A DNA stretch of 54,973 nt, taken from positions 1-54,973 of the forward strand of contig NZ_SHLX01000047.1 of the NCBI RefSeq assembly GCF_004764705.1, given 5' to 3'. This document shows positions 34,112 through 41,949 of this stretch, piece by piece (within the stretch, counting starts at the first letter, position 1; every line of letters starts with the position of its first letter). Below the pieces are notes generated by a model. The model saw only the letters and a list, made by a program, of their open reading frames with translations. It had not been told where the DNA came from and did not search any database. Position numbers and translations under genes: made by a program. Source of the DNA: Paenibacillus cymbidii. Lineage in GTDB: Bacteria; Bacillota; Bacilli; Paenibacillales; NBRC-103111.

Positions 34112-35038
34112 CTAGATGCTTTCGTTCAACGTTTTCGCCTGACGGTCGAGCTGAAGCGCCGCTTCGCCGATGCCCGTAAATTCGTCGACGGCTTGCTGGG
34201 TCAAGCGCTGGCTGTCGGCGACGACCGCTTGCGTGCGCTTCGTACCGGTGGAAATATCGTTCACTTGCGCCGCCATGCCGGTCAAGTTGGCGTTGATCTC
34301 GCGCGTCGCCTCTTCGGCCTGGTTGGCCAGCTTGCGCACTTCGCTCGCCACCACATCGAAGCCGCGCCCGTATTCGCCCGCATGCGCCGCTTCGATGGCT
34401 GCGTTCAGGGCGAGCAGGTTCGTCTGCGACGCGATCTCGCGGATGATCCGAATCATGCCGCGCACCGATTCCGCTTTCGCTTCCAGCTGCCGCAGCACCT
34501 GCATGTTGTCGTTCGATTCCGTTACGACGCGTTCGATGGCCGCTGCCACCTCGTGGCTGCTGGCGATGCCCGCTTCCGCGCGCTTCAGCAAATCCGCCGC
34601 CATGGCCTGCAGCTCGTTCGTCATGCGCAGCGCCGCATCTTCCCTGGCCGTGATGTCGGTAGCCACCTTGAGCACCGCCTGAACGTTCCCGTCCGCGTCG
34701 AACACCGGCGTGTACGTCGCCTCCAACCACAGCTGACGGCCAGTCTTCGTGATGCGCGCAATCTTCTCCTGGAACGGGCGACCGCTGCGCAAGTCGTTCC
34801 ATAACGCTTCATAAGCCGGGCTGTTCGCATAGTCGGGCAAACAGAACTGCCGGTGCGTCATGCCCGGCATTTCGGCGGCTTCGTAATCCATTGCTTGGGC
34901 AAAATTATGATTCGCCCACAGCACCTTGCCATGGACGTCGAATTCGATCATCGCAAGCGTCTGTTCCATGGCCGCAAGTACCGCCTGTTGTTCCAGCACC
35001 TGCGTGCTGGTCACGATGCCATTTTCTGCTGCAATCAA
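34112..35038 (-). CDS. Soluble PAS-domain methyl-accepting chemotaxis protein
   Basis: 308 residues without a membrane segment: PAS domain (residues ~20-130: MIEFDVHGKVLWANHNFAQAMDYE, PVFDADGNVQAVLKVATDITARE), then a short MCP signalling hairpin with the invariant tip IREIASQTNLLALNAAIEAAHAGEYGRGFDVVASEVRKLANQAEEATREI. It should feed CheA/CheW from the cytoplasm, possibly sensing redox or a ligand through PAS. The start is placed at TTG 35038, six bases after AGAGGTGG; a TTG at 35062 is in frame. Short for an MCP, lacking methylation-helix length. Confidence 0.83.
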   Translation of the reverse strand: MIAAENGIVTSTQVLEQQAVLAAMEQTLAMIEFDVHGKVLWANHNFAQAMDYEAAEMPGMTHRQFCLPDYANSPAYEALWNDLRSGRPFQEKIARITKTGRQLWLEATYTPVFDADGNVQAVLKVATDITAREDAALRMTNELQAMAADLLKRAEAGIASSHEVAAAIERVVTESNDNMQVLRQLEAKAESVRGMIRIIREIASQTNLLALNAAIEAAHAGEYGRGFDVVASEVRKLANQAEEATREINANLTGMAAQVNDISTGTKRTQAVVADSQRLTQQAVDEFTGIGEAALQLDRQAKTLNESI

Positions 35039-35065
35039 GTGAGGCCACCTCTGAAAAATCAATTT

Positions 35066-35116
35066 GATTGTATAATTTCCCTACTATCTCCGGTAAAAAT
35101 TATACATAATCTATAC
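35066..35116. promoter_or_regulatory. Inverted-repeat operator region between the chemoreceptor and MerR-B12 genes
   Basis: TGTATAATTT at about 35067 is matched in reverse by AAATTATACA at about 35094, and a further TATACAAAGG half-site follows near 35112. The arms flank a probable minus-strand promoter (TTTACC, 17-base spacer, TATACA) for the chemoreceptor. CarH/LitR-type MerR proteins use TGTA/TACA-type repeats, so the adjacent regulator is the likely binder. A separate extended -10 (CGGTATAAT) for that regulator lies near 35204. Confidence 0.5.
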
Positions 35117-35230
35117 AAAGGAAACAAGTATGTATTATTGCCGGTGCAACCAAGCTGCGCAAGAGTCGTGCCGGCTTGGCCCTTTCCATTTCCGTCCCTA
35201 TCGGTATAATAAAGACCGAGGTGGAAGTGC

Positions 35231-36130
35231 ATGTACACCATTCAAAGAGTGTCCCTGTTGCTGGGCATTCCTCCCGTAACCATTCGGGCATGGGAAACGA
35301 GATACCGGCTGATTACGCCTGTGCGGACCCGTGGCGGACACCGGTTGTACAGCGATCGGGACGTAGAGACGCTCCGTTGGGTAAAAACGCAAATCGGCGA
35401 GAAACGGATCAAAATTGGAGAGGCGGTCAGACAATGGAAGCAGCAATGGCCGGTTGGCTCCTGCCCCGCAACGAAAGCGGCGGAAGTGCCCGCGCCGGAC
35501 TCGATCGAAGCTTATGTCGGGAGGCTGCATAACGATTTTATGGAACTGAATGCGCCGCAAGCGCATCGGACGATCGATCTGGCGCTCGCCAACCATCATT
35601 TTGAGGAAGTGTTTCACAGCATCCTGGTGACCGTCCTGAACCGGATCGGCGAGGGACAGGAGTGCGGGGCGGCTTCCGAGGTTCATGAGCATTTTGCGGC
35701 GGAGGTGGCCATGCAGCGGTTCAGCCATTACCTCCGGGTATTGCCCGTCTATCCGTATATGCCGAAAGCGCTGGCATTGTGTCCTCGCGGCGAGCATCGC
35801 CATCTGGGCTTGATGCTGTTCAGCTTGTTCCTGCGGGCAAGAGGCATGGATGTGATCTACCTCGGGCCCGACACGCCGCTTGACGACGCCATTCCCGTGC
35901 TGGGCCGCGCGAACGTAACCGTCGTTGCCGTTTCGGTGACCGACCCGGCGCTTGCCGCTCCGCTCGAAGCGTGGATCGGCGAATGCTTGCGCGACTATCC
36001 CCGGTTGAAATTTGCGCTGAGCGGCAGCGGTTTTCATTGCAACGCTTCCGGCCTGCTTGCCGCACATTTCGTCGGCGCCGGGCGCGCGGACTGGGAGCGC
36101 TGGTACGAAGCCAGCTTCCACCGCGATTGA
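35231..36130 (+). CDS. MerR-family regulator with cobalamin-binding domain (CarH/LitR-like)
   Basis: 299 residues: MerR helix-turn-helix (TIQRVSLLLGIPPVTIRAWETRYRLITPVRTRGGHRLYSDRDVETL), a helical B12 cap domain (95-165) and a Rossmann B12-binding domain (180-290). The usual E-x-H-x-x-G ligand motif reads GEHRHLG (Glu188, Arg190, Gly193), so the ligand His position holds Arg, with His on either side (189, 191). The cap has VHEHFA but the tryptophan typical of photosensory CarH (GERW) is replaced by GEGQ. It may bind B12 differently or have become ligand-independent. GAGGTGG precedes ATG 35231. Confidence 0.82.
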   Translation: MYTIQRVSLLLGIPPVTIRAWETRYRLITPVRTRGGHRLYSDRDVETLRWVKTQIGEKRIKIGEAVRQWKQQWPVGSCPATKAAEVPAPDSIEAYVGRLHNDFMELNAPQAHRTIDLALANHHFEEVFHSILVTVLNRIGEGQECGAASEVHEHFAAEVAMQRFSHYLRVLPVYPYMPKALALCPRGEHRHLGLMLFSLFLRARGMDVIYLGPDTPLDDAIPVLGRANVTVVAVSVTDPALAAPLEAWIGECLRDYPRLKFALSGSGFHCNASGLLAAHFVGAGRADWERWYEASFHRD

Positions 36131-36181
36131 CGAGCCGCCGGCGCAAGAAGCCGGCAAAGGCTTAGTCCGACGATACAAACG

Positions 36182-36369
36182 AATAACAGGAAAACCTCCT
36201 GTTATTTCGCGTCAAAACGATTGATTTTCCATAATAACCGGAAAACCTCCCGTTACTTTTCGCCATTTACTCGAAAAGCGGCAGTTGGCGGCAAAATAAC
36301 AGGAGGTTTTCCCGCTATTTCTCATTTTCCGGCGAAAAACGAAAAAATAACGGGAGGTTTTCCCGTTAA
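36182..36369. repeat. Family B four-hairpin element (188 bp)
   Basis: Hairpins start at 36182, 36233, 36295 and 36346 (offsets 0, 51, 113, 164). Arms are of the type AATAACAGGA / TCCTGTTATT with loop AAACC in the first two, and the mirror form (AATAACGGGAGG / TTTTCCCGTTA) in the last two. The arms share no sequence with family A but the spacing is the same. It occupies the space between the MerR-B12 gene and the remnant of chbG. Confidence 0.88.
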
Positions 36370-36422
36370 GCCTTCCGGGCCAGCGCATCCAGCGTATTGC
36401 GGCTCCCGGGTCGCCGTCCCGC

Positions 36423-36898
36423 TTAGCGGATCCGCCGCTGTTCGTCGCGTATGTCCTGCCAGGAGGCGAGCTGGATCCCTTCGGTATCGAGCAACTGGCG
36501 AACGTCCGCGTCGCGCAGCAGATCGTAACCCCCGCGATTTGCGCCTCCAGTTCGAAGCGAACTTCCTCCGGATCGGCGTCAAGCTCCGCCCGGGCAGCGT
36601 CCCGGTGGAAGCAGCCGTCCTCATCGGTCAAACCGGGCAGCGGATGCTGCCGGAACACGGGCCGCTCCGAACGCGTCGCCCCGCTGGTCAGCGTCAGATG
36701 AACGCCGACTCTTCCCAGCGACGCCGACCTCATGCGCGCCAGCGTTTCAGCCGCAGACGTACAAGGCATCATGGCCGACGCCGATGTGATCGATCCTTCC
36801 GCCATCAGCCGGAAGATAGCTTCGTTCGTTCCCGTCGTCCAACCCAAATCGTCGGCGTTGATGATGAGTTGCCGCTCCGATGCAGCTTGTCTTGCCAT
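36423..36898 (-). pseudogene. ChbG/YdjC-type carbohydrate deacetylase with internal deletion
   Basis: The first ~121 residues (LIINADDLGWTTGTNEAIFRLMAEGSITSASAMMP, GRVGVHLTLTSG) are a normal YdjC/ChbG start with the NADD metal motif and an intact AAGGAG ribosome site. The frame then jumps to a typical C-terminus, GYDLLRDADVRQLLDTEGIQLASW, ending at TAA 36423-36425. About a third of the usual ~250 residues are missing between the parts and the frames do not match, so the enzyme is dead. Read on in the first frame, translation runs into the family B repeat to about 36212. It should have deacetylated chito-oligosaccharides. Confidence 0.8.
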
Positions 36899-36940
36899 CG
36901 CAATCTCTCCTTCACTTCAGCTCGCCAGATGCGCCAACGA

Positions 36941-37162
36941 AAAAATAGCCAGCAAAATCGCTGCTATGCCCACTTGCGGCCTAAAAAGGGACGAATAAGC
37001 CACTTTTCACGTTACTACTCAGGTACTCTCCGGCCTCGAACGGCCAGAATTTACGGTACAATTAACGAACTTGGGCTCTCAATCCAGCAAATAATCCGTG
37101 ATTTCACTGGATATATTTCACATGACCACTTAAAATCGACCGATAAGCCAGTTTTCGCGGCT
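36941..37162. repeat. Degenerate family A-like element
   Basis: Recognisable pieces are AAATAGCCAGC near 36944, AATAAGCCACTTTTCACG near 36993, CCGTGATTTCACTGGATA near 37094 and ATAAGCCAGTTTTC near 37143. The arms no longer pair well and the outer spacing is stretched. Together with the family C copy it fills the gene-free stretch 36899-37586. Confidence 0.55.
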
Positions 37163-37239
37163 GTTGATTAACGATAAGCAACTTCGTAGTAAGCTCCGAC
37201 GAACCCCAAGGTAGACCGGATCGGTGCCTTGGAACATGT

Positions 37240-37545
37240 AACGGAACCTACAGCCCTTATTTGTTTCCTGGAGCCGCTTTTATCAAAGCTAACGGAATTC
37301 ACAGCCGTTATTGGATGAAAAAACACCAAATGAGGCGAAATATGCGAAAATAAGAGCGCTGTGTTCCGTTTAGCTATCAAAATTGGGGAGCAATCGCCTA
37401 AATAAGAGCGGTGAGTTCCGTCCCTCGTTTAGCTCGAGCATTCAGCCATGGAACCAGCTCGTGAGAAGATCGAACGTTCACAATTGAGGTCACAAACTTT
37501 ACAGGTTGCAAGAAAAAATCTCCCCTTAAAGAGGAGACCTAAGTA
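37240..37545. repeat. Family C four-module element, copy 1, with terminator-like end
   Basis: Two modules related to AACGGAAC..ACAGC..CTTATTT start at 37240 and 37291, and two mirrored ones (AAATAAGAGC..GTTCCGT) at 37348 and 37400; centres are 51, 57 and 52 bases apart. A ~100-base tail ends in the hairpin AATCTCCCC-TTAAAG-AGGAGA (37517-37536). A ~85% similar copy in reverse orientation is at 54603-54890. Confidence 0.85.
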
Positions 37546-37586
37546 GTAACCTTTTCACGGCCTATTTTCGACCCAAAACAAGTTCC

Positions 37587-39068
37587 TTAAGCTTGCGCCG
37601 CCTGCTTGATCGGTTCGGCTTCCTCGGCCGGCTTCACCTTCTGCAGGAAAAAAGCGAGCGCGAGCGCCGCTACCGACAACCAGGTGGCGATGACGAAGGA
37701 ATGGTTGATCCCGTAGATCGTCGCTTCCTGCACGGCGGCTCCCATCTTGACCTTGTCGTTCGGGTCGATATGGCCGGTGGCAATCAGCTCCTTGGTCTTC
37801 GCCGCCGCCTTGTTCGTCATGAACGTCACCAGCAGCGCCGTGCCGAGCGCTCCGGATACGTTCCGCAGCGTCTGCGACATCGCCGAACCGTGCGCGTTGA
37901 GCCGCCGCGGCAGTTGGTTCAGGCCTGCCGTCTGAATCGGCATCATCAGCATCGACATCCCGAACATCCGCAGCGTATAGATCAGCATCATATGATTGTA
38001 AGTCGTATCCGCCGTCAGCCTGCTGAGCTCATACGTCGTCGCCGTCGTGATCAGCAGACCGGCGACCGCCAGCCAGCGCGCGCCGATCTTGTCGAAGATC
38101 ATCCCGGTTACCGGCGACATAATGCCCATCAGAATCGCGCCCGGCATCAGCAGCAAGCCCGATTCGAGCGGCGTGAAATGCCGAATGTTCTGCAGGTAGA
38201 TCGGCAGCAGGATCATGCCCGAGAACATCGCCATCGTAATGATGGCGTTAATCAGCGACGTCAGCGAAAACATCGGGTACTTGAACACATGGAACTCCAG
38301 AAGCGGCACTTTCGTCGCCAGGGAACGCCAGATGAAGAGCAGCAGCGAAATGCCGCCGACGACCAGGCACCAAACGACGGCCTGCGCATCCCAGCCGGCG
38401 CTTCCCGCGTCGCTGAAGCCGTACAGCAACCCGCCGAAGCCGATCGTGGACAAAATAACGCCGAGCAAATCAAGCTTCGGATTCGACGTCTTGATGACGT
38501 TCTTCATCGATACGGCGCCAAAAATAACCGCAATGACAGCAAGAGGCAGCACGATGTAAAACAGCATTTGCCAGCTATGATGCTCCACAACCCATCCGGA
38601 CATCGTCGGACCGACGGCCGGGGCGAAAATCATCGCGATCCCCATCATGCCCATCGCTTTGCCGCGCTCCGCAACAGGGAAAATGGTCAATGTCACGACC
38701 GTCATCAACGGCATCAAAATGCCGGCGCCGCAAGCCTGGATCAGGCGGCCGGTCAGCAGCAGCGCGAAGGTGTCGGACAAGGCGCAGAACAAGGTGCCGA
38801 CCGCAAACAGGATCGAAGCGATCAGGAACAGCCGCCGGGTCGTAAACTTGCTGATGAGGTAGGCGCTGACCGGAACGAGCACGCCGTTGACGAGCATGTA
38901 GCCGTTGGACAGCCACTGGATCGTGTTCTCGTTGACGTTCAGGTCTTCCATCATTTTCGGCAGAGCGACGTTCAGCAGCGTCTGACTTAACAACGCAACG
39001 AACGCGGCCAGAATCAGAGCGGCCATGATCGGCCCTCTCCGTAAGGTGTTGGATGCTATGCCTGTCAT
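37587..39068 (-). CDS. DHA2-family MFS multidrug exporter (EmrB/QacA type)
   Basis: 493 residues with fourteen predicted membrane helices. DHA2 landmarks: LSQTLLNVALPKMMEDLNV (motif D-like), WLSNGYMLVNGVLVPVSAYLISKFTTRRLF (motif A) and GIAMIFAPAVGPTMSGWVVEHHSWQMLF (motif C, antiporter). It should expel drugs or lipophilic compounds using protons. A TTG at 39077 overlaps the end of the marR gene and is closer to the AGAGG ribosome site; ATG 39068 is given here. Coupled to the MarR regulator upstream, as in many drug-inducible efflux operons. Confidence 0.87.
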   Translation of the reverse strand: MTGIASNTLRRGPIMAALILAAFVALLSQTLLNVALPKMMEDLNVNENTIQWLSNGYMLVNGVLVPVSAYLISKFTTRRLFLIASILFAVGTLFCALSDTFALLLTGRLIQACGAGILMPLMTVVTLTIFPVAERGKAMGMMGIAMIFAPAVGPTMSGWVVEHHSWQMLFYIVLPLAVIAVIFGAVSMKNVIKTSNPKLDLLGVILSTIGFGGLLYGFSDAGSAGWDAQAVVWCLVVGGISLLLFIWRSLATKVPLLEFHVFKYPMFSLTSLINAIITMAMFSGMILLPIYLQNIRHFTPLESGLLLMPGAILMGIMSPVTGMIFDKIGARWLAVAGLLITTATTYELSRLTADTTYNHMMLIYTLRMFGMSMLMMPIQTAGLNQLPRRLNAHGSAMSQTLRNVSGALGTALLVTFMTNKAAAKTKELIATGHIDPNDKVKMGAAVQEATIYGINHSFVIATWLSVAALALAFFLQKVKPAEEAEPIKQAAQA

Positions 39069-39073
39069 GGTAG

Positions 39074-39517
39074 TCAAACGTCCTCTCTGACTTTTCTAAG
39101 AATGCGCAGCACCTGAAGCTGGATCCGTTCCAGCTCCAGCAAATCTTCCGGGGAAATTTCCAGCAAGCCGGACAGCATCCTCATCCGGGTGGCATCGGAA
39201 TCGTGCCACAGCCGTTTCCCCTTCTCCGTCAAGGTAAGCGTCATCGCCCGACGGTCCGTTTCCGTCCGTTCGCGCGTCACCAGCTCCGCCCTTACCATCC
39301 GGTCGATAATGCCGCTGGTCGTGCTGTTGCCGAGATTCAAATTTTCCGCCAGCCTGGTCAGGCTGCACGACGGATACTCATTCAGCAGCCGCAGCACGAT
39401 CAGCTGCAGCGGGGTAATGCCGTGCTGGCGCGCGGCTTTGGACATGACCTGAAAAAAGGCCTGGTTGATTTCCCGATACGTCTGGAATATATGCACCACA
39501 CGTTGTTGTTCGTTCAC
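39074..39517 (-). CDS. MarR-family regulator of the DHA2 exporter
   Basis: 147 residues: dimer helices around a winged helix (ITPLQLIVLRLLNEYPSCSLTRLAENLNLGNSTTSGIIDRMVRAELVTRERTETDRRAMTLTLTEKG), with the DRR wing. GTG 39517 follows GGAGGGAG. The stop overlaps the exporter start region. Two tandem operator copies sit on the promoter start site, so autorepression relieved by the exported compound is the likely circuit. Confidence 0.88.
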   Translation of the reverse strand: MNEQQRVVHIFQTYREINQAFFQVMSKAARQHGITPLQLIVLRLLNEYPSCSLTRLAENLNLGNSTTSGIIDRMVRAELVTRERTETDRRAMTLTLTEKGKRLWHDSDATRMRMLSGLLEISPEDLLELERIQLQVLRILRKVREDV

Positions 39518-39537
39518 AAGACTCCCTCCGCCATATA

Positions 39538-39595
39538 TTTCGCATACGAACTTTCGCATACGAAGTATTATGTAACCGCTCGGTGGAATTGTCAA
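39538..39595 (-). promoter_or_regulatory. Promoter with two tandem MarR operators
   Basis: Minus strand: -35 TTGACA (39590-39595), 17-base spacer, -10 CATAAT (39667 is not used; the hexamer is 39567-39572). Two copies of TTTCGCATACGAA, itself near-palindromic (TTCG..CGAA), lie at 39538-39550 and 39552-39564, over the expected start of transcription. Confidence 0.72.
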
Positions 39596-39620
39596 ACCGA
39601 TCTGAATGGCAGAAAAGAAT

Positions 39621-39660
39621 AAAAAAAAAGCGGTCGCCAAACCAGCAGGCTCGCAACCGC
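39621..39660 (-). terminator. Possible terminator (minus strand) beyond ilvE
   Basis: On the minus strand GCGGT..ACCGC closes a loop of about 20 bases and is followed by a run of nine T. It lies 140 bases past the ilvE stop and just upstream of the marR promoter. Confidence 0.5.
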
Positions 39661-39733
39661 CGTTTGATCCCGATTGCGCCGGTTTGCGCGCGTTTAGTAT
39701 CGGCAATGCGCAGAAAGGCCATTCCATCCGCCG

Positions 39734-39783
39734 CAAAAGGAACCGCCCCGGCAGCCGATGTTGCTCGGCCCCGGGGCGGGTTC
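39734..39783 (-). terminator. Terminator of the aminotransferase gene
   Basis: AACCGCCCCGG pairs with CCGGGGCGGGTT (one bulged base) just after the stop of the aminotransferase gene; the minus strand continues CCTTTT. Confidence 0.6.
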
Positions 39784-39800
39784 GTTCTCCAAATCCTATG

Positions 39801-40886
39801 CTATTCGCGCAGCGTCCATGTCCAGCCGAACGGATCGGGCGCAAGCCCGCGCTGAATGCCGGTCAGCGCCTCATACAGCTTGCCCGCCAGCGGACCGGTG
39901 AGCCCGTCGCCGACGGCGATCCGATCGCCCTGCCAGCACAGCTCGCCGATCGGCGAAACGACCGCCGCCGTGCCCGTACCGAACGCTTCGCGCAAGGCGC
40001 CGCTGCGGCACGCTTCGCTGACTTCGTCAATCGACAGCAGCCGCTCCTCGACCGGCACGTCCCAATGGCGCAGCATCCGGATCACGCTGTCGCGCGTAAT
40101 GCCGGCCAGGAAGCTGCCGGTCAACGCCGGCGTCACCACCGTATCCCCGATGCGGAAAAACACGTTCATGCTGCCCACTTCTTCCACGTACTTCCGATGC
40201 ACGCCGTCCAGCCACAGCACCTGCGCATAACCGCCGCGCGCCGCTTCCTCCTGCGCCTTGAGCCCTGCGGCGTAGTTGCCTGCGGTCTTCGCTTCCCCTA
40301 CCCCGCCGGCGACGGCGCGCACGTAATCAGCTTCGACATGGATGCTGACGGGGCCGTGGCCCGCGGCGTAATATGCGCCGACCGGCGACAAAATCACCAT
40401 AAACCGGTACGCGCGCGACGGCGTCACGCCAAGCGCCGGTTCGGTGGCGATGATGAACGGCCGGATATACATCGAGGTGCCGGCCGCTTCGGGAATCCAC
40501 TCCTCGTCGACGAGCAGCAGCTGCCGGATCGCTTCCAGCGCCAGTCGTTCGTCGATCGGCGGGATGCTGAGCCGGGCGCTTGAGCGGTTTAACCGCTCCA
40601 GATGGCTGTTCGGCCGGAAAATCAGGACCCGCCCGTCCTCCGTCCGATACGCCTTCATCCCTTCGAACACAGTTTGCCCGTAATGGAACACTTTGGCCGC
40701 CGGGTCGAGCTGGATCGGCTGGTAAGGCACAATGCGCGGATCGTGCCAGCCCCGCCCCTCTTCGTAATCGATCATGACCATATGATCGGTGTAATACTTG
40801 CCGAAGCCGAGCTGGTCCGCCGCCGGTTTCGTTTTCTTTGTACGTGTTCTCTCCACTGCGATTGCAACCGTTTCCGCCTTCATCAT
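39801..40886 (-). CDS. ilvE: Branched-chain amino acid aminotransferase
   Basis: 361 residues of the class IV PLP aminotransferase fold, long (type II, IlvK-like) form: LGFGKYYTDHMVMIDYEEGRGWHDPRIVPYQPI, VFHYGQTVFEGMKAYR, RPFIIATEPALGVTPS, the PLP lysine in GGVGEAKTAGNYAAGLKAQ and EEVGSMNVFFRIG with GTGTAAVVSPIGEL for the phosphate cup. It interconverts Leu/Ile/Val and their 2-keto acids. ATG 40886 is used (ATG 40883 follows directly). The ribosome site AGAGGAG is rather far. It is divergent from a LysR gene, unusual for housekeeping ilvE. Confidence 0.87.
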   Translation of the reverse strand: MMKAETVAIAVERTRTKKTKPAADQLGFGKYYTDHMVMIDYEEGRGWHDPRIVPYQPIQLDPAAKVFHYGQTVFEGMKAYRTEDGRVLIFRPNSHLERLNRSSARLSIPPIDERLALEAIRQLLLVDEEWIPEAAGTSMYIRPFIIATEPALGVTPSRAYRFMVILSPVGAYYAAGHGPVSIHVEADYVRAVAGGVGEAKTAGNYAAGLKAQEEAARGGYAQVLWLDGVHRKYVEEVGSMNVFFRIGDTVVTPALTGSFLAGITRDSVIRMLRHWDVPVEERLLSIDEVSEACRSGALREAFGTGTAAVVSPIGELCWQGDRIAVGDGLTGPLAGKLYEALTGIQRGLAPDPFGWTWTLRE

Positions 40887-40935
40887 CGGGCAGTCCACAC
40901 TCCTCTGTCGGATTCCTTCCGTTAATTGCAGAATA

Positions 40936-40956
40936 TCAATTCTTTCGCTATATTGA
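40936..40956. promoter_or_regulatory. LysR-type T-N11-A operator
   Basis: TCAAT-N11-ATTGA (40936-40940 and 40952-40956) lies midway between the divergent ilvE and lysR starts, the classic site for a LysR-type regulator controlling itself and its neighbour. Confidence 0.6.
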
Positions 40957-41017
40957 AAATATCTGTTTGGTTCGTATGACATACTTTTTCGGTATGGATG
41001 GGAAGGAGGTACCAAAA

Positions 41018-41908
41018 GTGGACTTGCGACAGCTTCGCTACTTTTTGATGGTGGCAAACGAAGGGCAGGTAACCAGCGCGGCGAAGCGGCTCAATATGGA
41101 GCAGCCGCCGCTCAGTCGGCAGCTGAAGCTGATGGAGGATGAGCTCGGCGTCGCGCTGTTCGACCGCAGCGGCAGGCGGTTCGAGCTGACGCGCGCAGGG
41201 GAATTGCTGAGGCATCGGGCCGAGCTGCTGCTGAAACAGTTCCAGGAAACGATGCAGGAGGTGAAAGAGCTTGACGACGGGCTTCGCGGAACGCTCGCCA
41301 TCGGCGCCGTCGTGTCCTGCATTTCGCTGCTGCCGCGGCAAATCGACGCCTTCCGGCAAACTTATCCGAATGTGACGTTCAAAATTCTCGAAGGCGACCA
41401 CTATTTGCTGGGCGAATGGATGAAGCGCCGGATGGTCGAGTTGGCCGTTGCCCGGCTTCCTTTCGAGGTTTCCGCCGATTCCGGGCCTTATACAGTGCTT
41501 CAGCTGCCGCCCGACCCATTCGTCGCCGTACTGCCCGCCGCGTGGCAGCCCGACCCGGCGCAGCCCGCCATCGACATGAGCGAGTTGGCCCGCTTTCCCT
41601 GGCTTACGCTCAAGACCGATCGCACAAAAGGCATGCACGAACGCATTTTGCAAGAGTTTCATGACAAAGGACTGGAGCCGCACATCATCTGCGAGTGCTC
41701 CAGCGTGGCGGTCATCATCTCGCTCGTGGCGACGGGCATCGGCGCCACCCTGCTGCCGAAATCGGTGATGGCTTCCTTCGAGGTGGCGAATATTGCCGTC
41801 CTGGACGTTGCCAATGCCGATCTGCGCTCGGAAGTCGGCGTCGTCTGGAAGAGCAATCGCTACTTGTCCAAAAGCGCGCGCCGGTTCATTGAAATGTTCC
41901 GCGAGTAG
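41018..41908 (+). CDS. LysR-family transcription regulator
   Basis: 296 residues: LysR winged helix (VDLRQLRYFLMVANEGQVTSAAKRLNMEQPPLSRQLKLMEDELGVALFDRSGRRFELTRAGE) and a two-lobed ligand domain (GTLAIGAVVSCISLLPRQIDAFRQTYPNVTFKILEGDHYLL; SVAVIISLVATGIGATLLPKSV), of the CynR/YwbI-like kind. GTG 41018 follows GGAAGGAGG. Divergent from ilvE with a T-N11-A site in between, so it probably tunes branched-chain amino acid turnover. It converges on the sensor kinase gene, 41 bases between stops. Confidence 0.88.
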   Translation: MDLRQLRYFLMVANEGQVTSAAKRLNMEQPPLSRQLKLMEDELGVALFDRSGRRFELTRAGELLRHRAELLLKQFQETMQEVKELDDGLRGTLAIGAVVSCISLLPRQIDAFRQTYPNVTFKILEGDHYLLGEWMKRRMVELAVARLPFEVSADSGPYTVLQLPPDPFVAVLPAAWQPDPAQPAIDMSELARFPWLTLKTDRTKGMHERILQEFHDKGLEPHIICECSSVAVIISLVATGIGATLLPKSVMASFEVANIAVLDVANADLRSEVGVVWKSNRYLSKSARRFIEMFRE

Positions 41909-41949
41909 CCTCGGCTGGCTGTGCGGCGAAAGCGAGGCAGGCGCCGCAA

